From assembly GCA_021819085.1 (NCBI GenBank), contig JAKASJ010000008.1, positions 1-64,000 on the forward strand: 64,000 nucleotides of DNA. Direction: 5' to 3'. Each line of letters begins with the position of its first letter. Position 1 is the first letter of the stretch. The DNA comes from Pseudomonadota bacterium. GTDB lineage: Bacteria; Pseudomonadota; Gammaproteobacteria; Acidiferrobacterales; UBA6901. The position numbers and the translations under genes are program-made. Shown here piece by piece: positions 25,417 to 35,440 of this stretch. Under the pieces are notes generated by a model. It was not told where the DNA came from, did not search any database, and worked only from the letters and a program-made list of their open reading frames with translations.

Positions 25417-27179
25417 TTTCGGGTCTCAGTATTGGTCAGCAGGACATTGTCACCGCTTCTGGCCAGCAGATAGAATTTTCCCCGCCCGCTGGCGCGAAGC
25501 TGGGCGTAGAGCCCGCGGGTGGTAAGCATATAGATGGTTCTGGGACTTTGCCAGCGTCGCCAGAAAGTGCGGTCGCCGATGATCCAGGCGCTGTCGTTTT
25601 CCAGAGTCGTTCCATACGCGAGCTCGCCTTTGAAGCCGACGATGGTCACGGTACGCCCGATGTAGGCGGGCAGATCCTGGTAGTAAGCGTGGTAATTCAT
25701 GACCTCGGTATGCGGTCCCAGAAGCGGCTTGAGGTCCAGCGCGAGCGACTTGACGGAATTCTTGCTGTCCATCAGAGGCAAACCGCTTGCCAAAATGCTC
25801 AGGAAAATGGCACCCATGACCGCGGTGACCACCAGCGAGTGCAAAGGCCGGCGGCGGTAAACCAGAATGAGCGCAGCGACGCTTCCGGTCATCAACGTCG
25901 CTGCCATCGCGTACAGGTAGCGGCTGAGCATGGCGGTATATACCCCGATCTTTGGGTTGGCAGCGGTAAGTCGGGGAGCGGCGATCAGCAATGCCGCGAG
26001 CGCCACGCTTGCCGCGAGCAGTGTCCACAGGCCCACGCGCATACCCGGCACCTCGGTCCCGTGCCAGGCGGGTGCCAGATAGCGCCCGATCAGGATCGCC
26101 AGCGGTGGAAATATCGGAAGGATGTAGGGGATGAGCTTGGAGTCCGAAAGCGAGAAAAAGGCCAGGATCAGTATTACCCACAGCACCAGATACAGCCCGT
26201 CGCGTTCCTGCTCGCGCTCGGCCCACGACGCCGGAAGGCTGCGTCGCAATGCCTGGAACAGAAACACCGTCCAGGGATACAGTCCGGCCAGGGTTATTGG
26301 TATGAAGAACCATACCGGCTCATAGCGGTGGGCGACCGTAGTGAGGTAGCGTTCGAAATGCTGACGGATGAAGTAATAGTGCAGGAAAGTCGGATTGGCG
26401 CGCGCGACGAGAATATGCCAGGGTGCCGCGATGGCGAGCAGCAGCACGAGTCCGCTCGGCAGATAGATCGAACGCAGCAGCCGCCAGTCGTTGCGGATCA
26501 GAATCCAGGCACCGATCACCATGCCTGGAAACACGATGCCTATCAAACCCTTGGCCAGCACCGAAAGTGCAGCAAAGGCATAAAAGGTCCACATGAGCCA
26601 GCGTCGTCGGGCACCCATGGGTTCCCTGGTGCCGAGCAGAAAGGCAAGCATCGATATGCTGAGCAGCGCCGTGATCGGCATGTCGATGGTGATGATGCGC
26701 GCGAGTGCGTAATAGAGGACGTTGGTTGCCAGCACTATTGCGGCAACGAGGCCGGCCGGGCGGCCGTACAGACGTCGGCCGGCGAGGTATACAGCGATGC
26801 AACCGAGCAGCCCGAGCAGAGCTGGCCACAGGCGCATGCTCCATTCATTGAGTCCGAAAAGCCTGATCGATGCGCTCTCCAGCCAGTAGAAGAGGGCCGG
26901 TTTCTCAAGGTAGATAACGCCGTCCAGGCGCGGTGTCACATAGTTTCCGGTGGCAACCATCTCCCGGGGGATCTCGACGTAGCGACCTTCATCCGGTTCC
27001 CAGAAAGCGCGGCTGCCCAGCATGAAGCTGAACAGCAGGCCGATGACGAAGCTCAGGATCAGGACATCCCTGATCCAGGGCGCGCGCTTGTCGGCATCTT
27101 CGGTATGCACGGAGTTTGCGGGGCGGTGGCCCGGGGAAGCCGGAGCTGCCCGTTTGCCATAGGGTGATGGTTGGAGCAA
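25413..27179 (-). CDS. arnT: lipid A Ara4N transferase (ArnT-type, GT83)
   Basis: The 588-residue inner-membrane protein has about 12 hydrophobic segments and the GT83 motif FWEPDEGRYVEIPREM in its first periplasmic loop, followed by DGVIYLEKPALFYWL. It moves L-Ara4N from undecaprenyl phosphate to lipid A phosphates, reducing surface negative charge and giving polymyxin and metal/acid tolerance. It heads the arn genes; 5 bases separate it from a metallophosphoesterase gene. The TTG at 27179 is used here; the GTG at 27110 would remove a 23-residue non-conserved leader and is a fair alternative. Confidence 0.9.
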   Translation of the reverse strand: MLQPSPYGKRAAPASPGHRPANSVHTEDADKRAPWIRDVLILSFVIGLLFSFMLGSRAFWEPDEGRYVEIPREMVATGNYVTPRLDGVIYLEKPALFYWLESASIRLFGLNEWSMRLWPALLGLLGCIAVYLAGRRLYGRPAGLVAAIVLATNVLYYALARIITIDMPITALLSISMLAFLLGTREPMGARRRWLMWTFYAFAALSVLAKGLIGIVFPGMVIGAWILIRNDWRLLRSIYLPSGLVLLLAIAAPWHILVARANPTFLHYYFIRQHFERYLTTVAHRYEPVWFFIPITLAGLYPWTVFLFQALRRSLPASWAEREQERDGLYLVLWVILILAFFSLSDSKLIPYILPIFPPLAILIGRYLAPAWHGTEVPGMRVGLWTLLAASVALAALLIAAPRLTAANPKIGVYTAMLSRYLYAMAATLMTGSVAALILVYRRRPLHSLVVTAVMGAIFLSILASGLPLMDSKNSVKSLALDLKPLLGPHTEVMNYHAYYQDLPAYIGRTVTIVGFKGELAYGTTLENDSAWIIGDRTFWRRWQSPRTIYMLTTRGLYAQLRASGRGKFYLLARSGDNVLLTNTETRK

Positions 27180-27184
27180 GGCGA

Positions 27185-27739
27185 TTACGTACCGGAAGCC
27201 GCCTTGGGGACACTGGTGACTGCCTTGTCGTCGGGCACTTTGCGGATGATGAATTCCATGGTTGCAAGGTCGCCGAGAACATAAGTTGCCGGAGCTCCGA
27301 CGCCGCCGACCGTGCCGGGATTGATCCAGGTGGTTTCGGTGCCGGAGACGGTTCTGACGCGCTCCACATGTGCGCGGTGCTCGTGACCGCTGCAGACGAG
27401 GTCATAGTCTCCGGCTACGGCCAGCGCACGGGCATAATGAGGAAAATGCACCAGAAAGATGCGGCGGCCGTGCAGAGTGATACTCGCGTCCTGACCATAA
27501 TAATGAATCCGGCTGTCCGGGTCGTGCGCAAGGCGGCTCATGTGGTATGTGTCACCCGCATTGTTGCCGTGGATGACGTGTGTGGGTAGACCAAAAGGCA
27601 TGATGGCGTGCAGGGTACTTGGGGCAACGACATCGCCGCAGTGCAGGACGGCCTCGGCCCCGTGCAGTCTTGCGTCCCGGACTGCTGCAGCCAGGCGTTG
27701 GCGGTTATCATGGCTGTCCGAGACAATGCAGATCTTCAT
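27185..27739 (-). CDS. YfcE/MJ0936-type metallophosphoesterase
   Basis: The 184-residue protein shows the full metallophosphoesterase set: VSDSHDN, LHCGDVV, HVIHGNNAGD, VHFPHYA and SGHEHRAHVE, which bind two metal ions. The family hydrolyses phosphodiesters with broad specificity; its physiological substrate is unknown. The ATG at 27739 begins MKICIVSDSH at the family start. It precedes arnT by 5 bases, so it may share a transcript with the arn operon, though no functional link is known. Confidence 0.88.
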   Translation of the reverse strand: MKICIVSDSHDNRQRLAAAVRDARLHGAEAVLHCGDVVAPSTLHAIMPFGLPTHVIHGNNAGDTYHMSRLAHDPDSRIHYYGQDASITLHGRRIFLVHFPHYARALAVAGDYDLVCSGHEHRAHVERVRTVSGTETTWINPGTVGGVGAPATYVLGDLATMEFIIRKVPDDKAVTSVPKAASGT

Positions 27740-28165
27740 AAGTTTTCCACAGGCAGGCCTGCGACAACAGTCGCAGGAGAAACGCCAGGCCTGCTCAGCA
27801 AGCCTGATTTGCAACGGCAGCGGGTACCCGGTTCACATTCCCGATTCGTCAATTCGGTGCCCCATTCGTCGCAGCGACGGTGCTGCCAGAGGCTGCGGCC
27901 CAGGCACGCAAAGCGTGTTTTGCTTGTTGCCGAGTTATCCCGTGCGGCTTGGTCTGGGGCAATCGCGGCATGTGCTTCACCCGCTGTGTGGCAGGCGATC
28001 AGGGATGCCAGCAAATACGCCGGCCGCACGCGGCAGGCGCCGACATCCCCCGAACTTTGTCGGAAGTCGCGTTGGAGCTGTTTGATGCAGGGGGCGTGGT
28101 ATGCAGTGGCCACGGTTCACATTGAGCTTCCGACCCCAGTCGGGACTGTTTGCTGGCAGTATTGT
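27740..28165. other. intergenic, no convincing gene
   Basis: About 430 bases separate the metallophosphoesterase gene from the hppA terminator. A minus-strand frame at 27736-28113 overlaps the metallophosphoesterase start by ATGA and encodes a Cys-rich stretch, but its third-position GC is lower than in real genes nearby and no motif is visible. The promoter of the metallophosphoesterase-arn unit should lie here; I could not place it. Confidence 0.35.
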
Positions 28166-28203
28166 ACCTGAAAAAGGCAGGGGCCGGCGATTTGCCGGCC
28201 CCT
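28166..28203 (-). terminator. intrinsic terminator after hppA
   Basis: GGGGCCGGC (28180-28188) pairs with GCCGGCCCC (28194-28202) around a five-base loop. Read on the minus strand, the nine-pair stem is followed by GCCTTTTTC, a U-tract, which fits termination of hppA transcription about 60 bases after its stop. Confidence 0.85.
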
Positions 28204-28263
28204 GATCCGAAACATCAGAAGTCCCCGCCCGCCCAGTTTCCCGAAGTGGGCGAAAAGCGGCCG

Positions 28264-30282
28264 CTACAGTATTGCCACGATAAGCAGCGCCACGATGTTG
28301 ATGATCTTGATCAGCGGGTTGACCGCAGGTCCGGCGGTGTCCTTGTAGGGGTCGCCCACCGTGTCGCCGGTCACCGCAGCCTTGTGGGCGTCGGAGCCCT
28401 TGCCGCCGAAATGGCCCGATTCGATGTATTTCTTGGCATTGTCCCAGGCGCCACCGCCAGTGGTCATGGAGATCGCGACAAACAGTCCAGTCACGATCGA
28501 CCCCATCAGCACTCCGCCCAAGGCCTGCGGTCCGAGCCCAAGGCCCACGACGACCGGTACCAGAACCGGCAACAGCGACGGAATGATCATCTCCTTGATC
28601 GCGGCATGGGTGAGCATGTCGACGGCTTTCGAGTAGTCGGGCTTGGCTGTGCCTTCCATGATTCCCTTGATCTCCTTGAACTGGCGGCGCACCTCGACTA
28701 CGACGGAACCTGCCGCACGGCCGACCGCCTCCATCGCCATGGCGGCGAACAGGAAGGGCACGAGCCCGCCAATGAAAAGTCCTATGATCACCATGTGGTT
28801 GGAGAGGTCGAATGCCAGCACCTTGCCGCGGGCGGCGAGGGCGTGCGTGTAGTCGGCAAACAACACCAGCGCGGCAAGGCCAGCTGAGCCGATTGCGTAG
28901 CCCTTGGTCACCGCCTTGGTCGTGTTACCAACGGCGTCCAGAGGGTCGGTGATATTGCGGATCTCGGCCGGCAAATTGGCCATCTCCGCGATGCCGCCAG
29001 CGTTGTCCGTGATCGGACCGTATGCGTCGAGTGCCACGATGATGCCGGCCATCGACAGCATAGCGGTGGCGGCAATGGCGATGCCATAAAGGCCCGCAAG
29101 CGCATAGGCGCCCCAGATTCCGGCGCAGATCACCAGTACCGGGGCGGCGGTCGCCTTCATCGATACCGCGAGTCCGGCAATGACGTTGGTGCCGTGGCCG
29201 GTGGTGGAGGCCTGGGCGATGTAGCGCACCGGACCGTACTCCGTGGCGGTATAGTACTCGGTGATTACCACCAGTGCGGCAGTCACCGCCAGTCCAATCA
29301 GCGCGCTGTAGTAGATAGAATGCCACGCATAGGCGCCATTGCCGGCCATCAGCTTCTCGGTCACGAAATAAAACGAGATCGCCGAAAGCACGCCGGCCAC
29401 GATAAGACCGCGGTACAGCGCGTTCATGATCTTCCCGCCATCGCGGGCTTTTACGAAGAACGTGCCGACGATGGATGCCAGGATGGACACCCCGCCCAGA
29501 ACCAGCGGAAACAGCACGGCGTTATTGAACCCCTTGATCACGAGGCTTCCGAGCAGCATGCTCGCGACGATCGTTATTGCGTAGGTTTCGAAAAGATCCG
29601 CCGCCATGCCGGCGCAGTCACCCACGTTGTCACCGACATTGTCGGCGATGACCGCCGGATTGCGTGGGTCGTCCTCCGGAATGCCTGCCTCGACCTTGCC
29701 GACCAGGTCCGCACCGACATCCGCGCCTTTGGTGAAAATGCCGCCGCCCAGTCGGGCAAAGATCGAAATCAGCGATGCGCCGAAGGCCAGTCCGACCAGG
29801 GGTGAAAGGTTGACGCTCTCGCCCGCGGGCGTGAGGTAGCGCAGTACCGTGTAGTAACCGGTGACGCCCAGCAGTCCCAGCCCGACGACCAGCATACCGG
29901 TGATGGCGCCGCCCCGGAACGCTACTTTGAGTGCCGCGTTTAGCCCATCCTTGGCAGCCTCGGCGGTGCGGACGTTCGACCGTACCGAGATGTTCATTCC
30001 CAGGATTCCCGCGAGGCCGGAGCACACTGCGCCGATGGCGAACCCGATTGCAGTCATCTTGTTGAGGGCAAAGAAGATGATGGCGAACAGGATGATGCCT
30101 ACGACCGCGATGGTGGTGTATTGGCGCTTGAGGTAGGCGGAGGCGCCCTGCTGAATGGCCGCCGCGATCTCTCGCATGCGTTCGTTGCCGGCGGATTTTT
30201 TCATGATCCACGAGATGGAAATGATCCCATAGAGCAATGCCGCGGCCGCGCATGCGAACGCGAAGATCAGACTTACAGACAT
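28264..30282 (-). CDS. hppA: K+-independent proton-pumping inorganic pyrophosphatase
   Basis: The 672-residue protein has about 16 membrane spans. It pumps protons across the inner membrane using PPi hydrolysis. Diagnostic motifs are [34 protein letters not shown] and [15 protein letters not shown] Lys in [16 protein letters not shown] marks the K+-insensitive class, where K+-dependent pumps have Ala. It may also run in reverse to make PPi. It is the last gene of a PPi-related run that includes pfp, and has an FNR-type box 110 bases upstream and its own terminator. Confidence 0.97.
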   Translation of the reverse strand: MSVSLIFAFACAAAALLYGIISISWIMKKSAGNERMREIAAAIQQGASAYLKRQYTTIAVVGIILFAIIFFALNKMTAIGFAIGAVCSGLAGILGMNISVRSNVRTAEAAKDGLNAALKVAFRGGAITGMLVVGLGLLGVTGYYTVLRYLTPAGESVNLSPLVGLAFGASLISIFARLGGGIFTKGADVGADLVGKVEAGIPEDDPRNPAVIADNVGDNVGDCAGMAADLFETYAITIVASMLLGSLVIKGFNNAVLFPLVLGGVSILASIVGTFFVKARDGGKIMNALYRGLIVAGVLSAISFYFVTEKLMAGNGAYAWHSIYYSALIGLAVTAALVVITEYYTATEYGPVRYIAQASTTGHGTNVIAGLAVSMKATAAPVLVICAGIWGAYALAGLYGIAIAATAMLSMAGIIVALDAYGPITDNAGGIAEMANLPAEIRNITDPLDAVGNTTKAVTKGYAIGSAGLAALVLFADYTHALAARGKVLAFDLSNHMVIIGLFIGGLVPFLFAAMAMEAVGRAAGSVVVEVRRQFKEIKGIMEGTAKPDYSKAVDMLTHAAIKEMIIPSLLPVLVPVVVGLGLGPQALGGVLMGSIVTGLFVAISMTTGGGAWDNAKKYIESGHFGGKGSDAHKAAVTGDTVGDPYKDTAGPAVNPLIKIINIVALLIVAIL

Positions 30283-30391
30283 ATTGTTCCTCCCAGTTGA
30301 ATGGACCTCAATAACCGCTTACCGAGGATTGCAGCAAGGTACTGTTGGTCAACAAAAGTCCTAAAAATGCCATGTACGGGCCGCCACGACA

Positions 30392-30405
30392 TTGATCCCG
30401 GTCAA
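30392..30405 (-). promoter_or_regulatory. FNR-type operator upstream of hppA
   Basis: TTGATCCCGGTCAA fits TTGAT-N4-RTCAA at nine of ten fixed positions and is the same class as the ubiT and radical SAM operon boxes. Its centre predicts a start point near 30357 on the minus strand, 75 bases before the hppA ATG. The -10 region there (around 30368-30363) is AT-rich but not a close match. It lies between the 73-aa gene and hppA, so it would give hppA its own low-oxygen promoter. Confidence 0.6.
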
Positions 30406-30422
30406 TGGAGACAACCATACCA

Positions 30423-30644
30423 TCATGAATTCTTGTCCTTGACAGCAAGCCCACCCTCAAAACGCGTGCCGGGCACGAAGCCGAAGACCTGGTCTAGGCG
30501 CACTTCGCGGATCAAGCGATCCACGGCTTCCTGGCCATGTTCGCGACTGACCTCAGACAGGATCAGTTTGGCCGAGTTGCCGTTGTAAAACCCGCCGAAA
30601 TCGGCCTGAATCTGCAGGAGCTCTCTTGCCTTATCAAGTGTCAT
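30423..30644 (-). CDS. conserved small protein between pfp and hppA
   Basis: The 73-residue product starts MTLDKARELLQIQADFGG and continues FYNGNSAKLILSEVSREHGQEAVDRLIREVRLDQVFGF. It looks like a compact helical, charged cytoplasmic protein. I recall similar unnamed proteins near pfp/hppA in other proteobacteria but cannot name a family. The gene sits 105 bases after pfp on the same strand. A longer frame to 30692 has no added conserved sequence. Function unknown; a role in PPi metabolism is suggested by position only. Confidence 0.7.
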   Translation of the reverse strand: MTLDKARELLQIQADFGGFYNGNSAKLILSEVSREHGQEAVDRLIREVRLDQVFGFVPGTRFEGGLAVKDKNS

Positions 30645-30749
30645 GCGGTCCCCGCCCCCGCGGGTTGTCTTTGCGGTGCGCCTGCAGCGCACGACCGGCA
30701 GCAGTCCGGGGCATTACGCCCTCGTGTCCGGCGTGCTCTGTAGTCGTAC

Positions 30750-32021
30750 TCATATCTTGAATTCGCCCTCGAGTCGCTTCTTCACCGGCACATTCTTCAT
30801 GCGCACATATTGCGGCATGCCGTCCTTGTAGGGCGGATAATCTTCTCCCTTTATGAGCGGCTCGAGATAAGTGCGACACTTGGCCGTGATTCCGAATCCG
30901 TCTGGCGCGATGTAATCGGCCGGCATCATCTTTTCGACATTCGCGACCTTGCTCAATGGCGCCACGCCGACGGCCCACTTATAGGGCTTGTTCGACTTGC
31001 GCACGATCGTCGGCATCACCGAGTTGTTGCCGCGTATGGCGAGTTCGACCGCAGCCTTGCCCATGGCATAAGCTTGGTCCACGTCGTTCTTGGAGGCGAT
31101 GTGCCGTGCCGCGCGTTGCAGGTAATCGGCCACGCCCCAGTGGTACTTGAGTCCCAGACCATCCTTGACGATAGAGGCCACTACCGGCGCGACGCCACCA
31201 AGTTGCGCATGGCCGAAAGCGTCACGCAGGCCCTGGTCGGCGAGGAACTTGCCGTCGGCACTCTTGACGCCTTCCGATACCACCACGGTGCAATAGCCGA
31301 ATCGCTTGACGTTAGCGTCCACCTTGGCGAGAAACTTGTCCCTGTCGAAAGTCACTTCGGGAAACAGGATCACTATCGGGATCTCGGTATCGCGGGTCGA
31401 TGCGAGCCCTCCGGCGGCCGCGATCCAACCGGCGTGCCGGCCCATTACCTCCAGAATGAAAACTTTAGTCGATGTCTTGGCCATCGAGGCAACATCGAAA
31501 CTCGCCTCGCGCGTCGATACTGCGATGTATTTGGCGACCGAGCCGAAACCAGGACAGTTGTCGGTGATCGGCAGATCGTTGTCCACCGTCTTTGGAACGT
31601 GTACCGCAACGATCGGGTAGCCCATCGTCTCGGAAAGCTGCGAAATCTTCAGGCAGGTGTCAGCTGAATCGCCGCCCCCGTTGTAGAAGAAGTAGCCGAT
31701 ATTGTGTGCTTTGAAGACCTCTATGAGGCGCTCGTACTCGCGCCGGTTCTGTTCCAGGCTCTTGAGTTTGTAGCGACAGGAGCCGAAAGCACCCGACGGA
31801 GTATGCCGCAGCGCTCGGATTGCCGTGGTCGACTCTTTGCTGGTGTCGATCAGGTCTTCTGTCAATGCGCCGATGATGCCGTTGCGCCCGGCGTAGACCT
31901 TGCCGATCTTATTGCGGTGCTTGCGGGCCGTCTCGATGACGCCGCAGGCCGAAGCGTTGATGACGGCGGTTACGCCGCCCGACTGGGCGTAAAAGGCATT
32001 TTTTGGCGAATTTTTTGCCAT
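30750..32021 (-). CDS. pfp: PPi-dependent 6-phosphofructokinase
   Basis: The 423-residue enzyme interconverts fructose 6-phosphate and fructose 1,6-bisphosphate with pyrophosphate. Visible motifs: FYAQSGGVTAVINAS, NGGGDSADTC (Asp after the glycines marks PPi use), VPKTVDNDLPITDNCPGFGSVAKY with the catalytic TVDND, and LEVMGRHAGWIAAAGGLA. The ATG at 32021 has GGGGGAG upstream; the frame extends to 32114 without conservation. It replaces ATP-PFK and yields or consumes PPi reversibly, pairing naturally with the nearby proton-pumping pyrophosphatase. Confidence 0.96.
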   Translation of the reverse strand: MAKNSPKNAFYAQSGGVTAVINASACGVIETARKHRNKIGKVYAGRNGIIGALTEDLIDTSKESTTAIRALRHTPSGAFGSCRYKLKSLEQNRREYERLIEVFKAHNIGYFFYNGGGDSADTCLKISQLSETMGYPIVAVHVPKTVDNDLPITDNCPGFGSVAKYIAVSTREASFDVASMAKTSTKVFILEVMGRHAGWIAAAGGLASTRDTEIPIVILFPEVTFDRDKFLAKVDANVKRFGYCTVVVSEGVKSADGKFLADQGLRDAFGHAQLGGVAPVVASIVKDGLGLKYHWGVADYLQRAARHIASKNDVDQAYAMGKAAVELAIRGNNSVMPTIVRKSNKPYKWAVGVAPLSKVANVEKMMPADYIAPDGFGITAKCRTYLEPLIKGEDYPPYKDGMPQYVRMKNVPVKKRLEGEFKI

Positions 32022-32061
32022 GTTGTATCGCTCCCCCGTTTCATGAATTTCAGTTTGCCGG

Positions 32062-32430
32062 CTAGCTGGCGCCTGAATGACCTGTTTCGGATCCGAGCGC
32101 CCTGTCGCGCTCATGATCCGACTGAACCTGCAGAAGAATTGTCACGCATTCGGCGAGATCGTCGTAGACCTCGCGACCCGTGCCGAACTGGTCACGGATG
32201 CTGTAAAAGAACTGGCTGCGATAATGCCCTTCAGCAACCTTGCAGATGACAAAATTGGCGCCCCGCTCCGTCCAGAACACCGTCGGGCAGGTCGTGAGCA
32301 CCGAAACGGCCGGATCGAGCCTCAGGTCGCTGTCCGCCAGCTGAAGCTCGATGGCCTTGCCGTAGCGCTGGTTCACGGCCGAGCGAATTATCCATAGCTC
32401 GGTGTCGCTGAAATCCGGTATCTGGTTCAT
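32062..32430 (-). CDS. conserved hypothetical protein upstream of pfp
   Basis: The 122-residue protein starts MNQIPDFSDTELWIIRSAV and includes NQRYGKAIELQLADSDLRL and GANFVICKVAEGHYRSQFFY. I do not recognise a named domain. It is soluble, without signal peptide, and its stop is 40 bases before the pfp start on the same strand, so the two are likely co-transcribed. Codon use matches its neighbours. It is divergent from adk. Confidence 0.7.
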   Translation of the reverse strand: MNQIPDFSDTELWIIRSAVNQRYGKAIELQLADSDLRLDPAVSVLTTCPTVFWTERGANFVICKVAEGHYRSQFFYSIRDQFGTGREVYDDLAECVTILLQVQSDHERDRALGSETGHSGAS

Positions 32431-32688
32431 GGTTGTCTGGGTCTGTTTCCCCGTGTTTACCGGGCCGCTGGATTGGTGGCCGACTCGGGTGGCAACGCGG
32501 GGGCTAGATTAACCGAAATTCAAAAGGGGATCACCGCAAAGATTGTATCCATGGATAGGTGGTATTTATGGCACCAAAAGCATTGACGACAGCAAAACCA
32601 GAAGGTAGTTTACCGAAGCACTGGACCCCGAGTGGGGGAGGATCATAAAGGTGGGTTCGCATCCAAGAACCTAAAGCGAGAAAAAGCC

Positions 32689-33576
32689 ATGCGAATTGTG
32701 CTACTGGGAGCGCCGGGTTCCGGCAAGGGAACGCAAGCTAAGTTATTGGTTGAAAAGTATAAAATCCCGCAGTTTTCCACAGGCGACCTTTTGCGGGCAG
32801 CCGTGGCGGCAGGTACCGAACTCGGAAAAAAGGCCAAAGCGGCCATGGATGCCGGCCAGTTGGTGGCTGACGACGTGGTTCTGGGGATGATCCAGGAAAG
32901 GTTGGCCACACCCGATGCCAAGGGCGGATTCATTCTTGACGGGTTTCCGCGGAATATCCCGCAGGCGCAGGCGCTGGACGCGATGCTGGCGCGGGTGGGT
33001 CAGCCGCTGCAGCTTGCGCTGTTGGTGGATGTAGATATCGAGGTTCTGATGAAGCGCCTGACGGGCCGCAGAACCTGCGGTACGTGCGGGGCAATCTACA
33101 ACGTCTATTACACGCCTTCCAAGGTTCCCGGGAAGTGCGACAAATGCGGGGGCACGCTGCAGCACCGTTCGGACGACAATGAGACGACTGTCCGCAACCG
33201 TCTCAAGGTGTATGAGGAGCAAACGGCACCGCTGGTGTCCTATTACAAGGCCCAGGGCAAGTTGCGCACAGCCCGGGGTGTCGGAAGCATCAGCGACATC
33301 TTCAAGGCTATCAGCGATATCATCGAAGCGCAGATGCGTCCCTTGGCAGCGGTGGGTGTCGGAATGAGCGCAGCAAAGCCGGCTGCTCCGGCGAAGGCGT
33401 CATCAGCCAAGACCGTGGCCGCGGCCGCCAAGGCCGCGCCCAAGAAGGCTGTCAAGAAGGCTGTCAAGGCCAAGAAGGCCGCACCCAAGAAGGCTGTCAA
33501 GAAGGCTGTCAAGGCCAAGAAGGCCGCACCCAAGAAGGCTGTCAAGAAGGCTGTCAAGGCCAAGAAGAAAAAGTAA
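32689..33576 (+). CDS. adk: adenylate kinase with zinc LID and lysine-rich repeat tail
   Basis: Residues 1-218 are a normal adenylate kinase: GAPGSGKGTQA P-loop, FSTGDLLRA, GFILDGFPRN, and a LID with two C-x2-C pairs (CGTCG, CDKCG) that bind zinc, as in Gram-positive type enzymes. It converts ATP + AMP to 2 ADP. From about residue 225 comes an Ala/Lys/Pro extension with three 15-residue repeats (AAPKKAVKKAVKAKK), resembling histone H1/AlgP-type tails. The total is 295 residues, against 215-220 usual. The ATG at 32689 starts the family sequence. A terminator follows the gene. Confidence 0.95.
   Translation: MRIVLLGAPGSGKGTQAKLLVEKYKIPQFSTGDLLRAAVAAGTELGKKAKAAMDAGQLVADDVVLGMIQERLATPDAKGGFILDGFPRNIPQAQALDAMLARVGQPLQLALLVDVDIEVLMKRLTGRRTCGTCGAIYNVYYTPSKVPGKCDKCGGTLQHRSDDNETTVRNRLKVYEEQTAPLVSYYKAQGKLRTARGVGSISDIFKAISDIIEAQMRPLAAVGVGMSAAKPAAPAKASSAKTVAAAAKAAPKKAVKKAVKAKKAAPKKAVKKAVKAKKAAPKKAVKKAVKAKKKK
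33433..33567 (+). repeat. three in-frame 45-bp tandem repeats in adk
   Basis: Units at 33433-33477, 33478-33522 and 33523-33567 differ by a single base (GCG versus GCA in the second codon) and encode AAPKKAVKKAVKAKK each. Within each unit the AAGAAGGCTGTC block is itself doubled. Near-identity at DNA level points to recent slippage, so copy number may vary between strains. Confidence 0.95.
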
Positions 33577-34698
<1,122 letters not shown>

Positions 34699-34968
34699 GC
34701 AACACGCCCCGGGTTCTGCTATTTGAGGGTGTGTCGATAAGTCCGACGTGTTCCGGTTGTTAACTTCAAAGGACATCATCAGGGCGCCACACAGAACCGC
34801 CGTCTGCGAACGATTCCGACGTCGTCGTGCATACCGATTATCTGTACCAAATCGGTTTCATCTGGTGGACCATCCAGGGGGAATCGAGAAGCCCCGGGGC
34901 ATCCACGCGCTGTTGATTGAGGCGGTCCAGGCATACCTGCCGGGACTACTAAAGACCTATTTCCCGGT
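34699..34968. other. intergenic, no gene recognised
   Basis: The 270 bases after hemB show only short unsupported frames. GAGGGTGTGTCGATAAGTC near 34726 resembles termini of some IS families, but no partner repeat or transposase is visible, so I do not call an element. Confidence 0.3.
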
Positions 34969-35440
34969 TCAGTTACCCGCATACCACGCGTATCCCTGGT
35001 CTTCCCGATAGCCGCCGTGGCCGCCTCTGAAGCGCCGATAGTCATCGACCACCTGAATGTGCATCAGGTATTTAGGCATATGGTCGCCGGGCTGGCGTTC
35101 GACACGCAGTCGCAAAGGTGCACCGTTTGCAACCGGCAACGGATGACCCTTGAGTCGATAGGCGAGAATTGTCTGTGGATGCCTTGCCATGGAAAGATCC
35201 GGACTTTCGTAGTAGAAGTTGCTGCTGCCCATCGGATCGGCGCAGAAAAACATGACATAGCGCGCTCCCGGTGCAAGTCCTGCCAGACCCAGCACATGAT
35301 GCGACGGCACGCCGGTCCACTCGCCGATACAGCTCCAGCCTTCTACGCAATCGTGGTGTGTGATCTGAGTCCGTGTGGAACGCGCGCGTTGCCCGCATGT
35401 GTCGGTGGACAAGGACTCGCGTCCGGGCTATCGCGCCAGG
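34969..35440 (-). pseudogene. molybdopterin-dependent sulfite-oxidase-like oxidoreductase, C-terminal remnant
   Basis: A minus-strand frame reads RTQITHHDCVEGWSCIGEW with the molybdenum-ligating Cys (HDCVEGWS), GARYVMFFCADPM, YYESPDLSMARHPQTILAY, PVANGAPLRLRVERQ, YLMHIQVVDDY and the family C-terminus GYAWYAG. This is the last half of a SuoX/YedY-family enzyme. Upstream the frame is stopped near 35445 and no N-terminal domain or signal peptide can be joined. Several conserved residues are changed, consistent with decay. The parent enzyme would oxidise or reduce small sulfur/oxygen substrates in the periplasm. Confidence 0.75.

Noticed and set aside
27736-28113. Minus-strand frame of 125 codons overlapping the metallophosphoesterase start by ATGA, Cys-rich.
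   Set aside because: No recognisable motif, no ribosome site, and weaker third-position GC than neighbouring genes; the overlap alone is not enough.
34748-35011. Plus-strand frame after hemB resembling a short transposase tail and an IS-like end near 34726.
   Set aside because: No catalytic residues, partner repeat or transposase homology that I could confirm.
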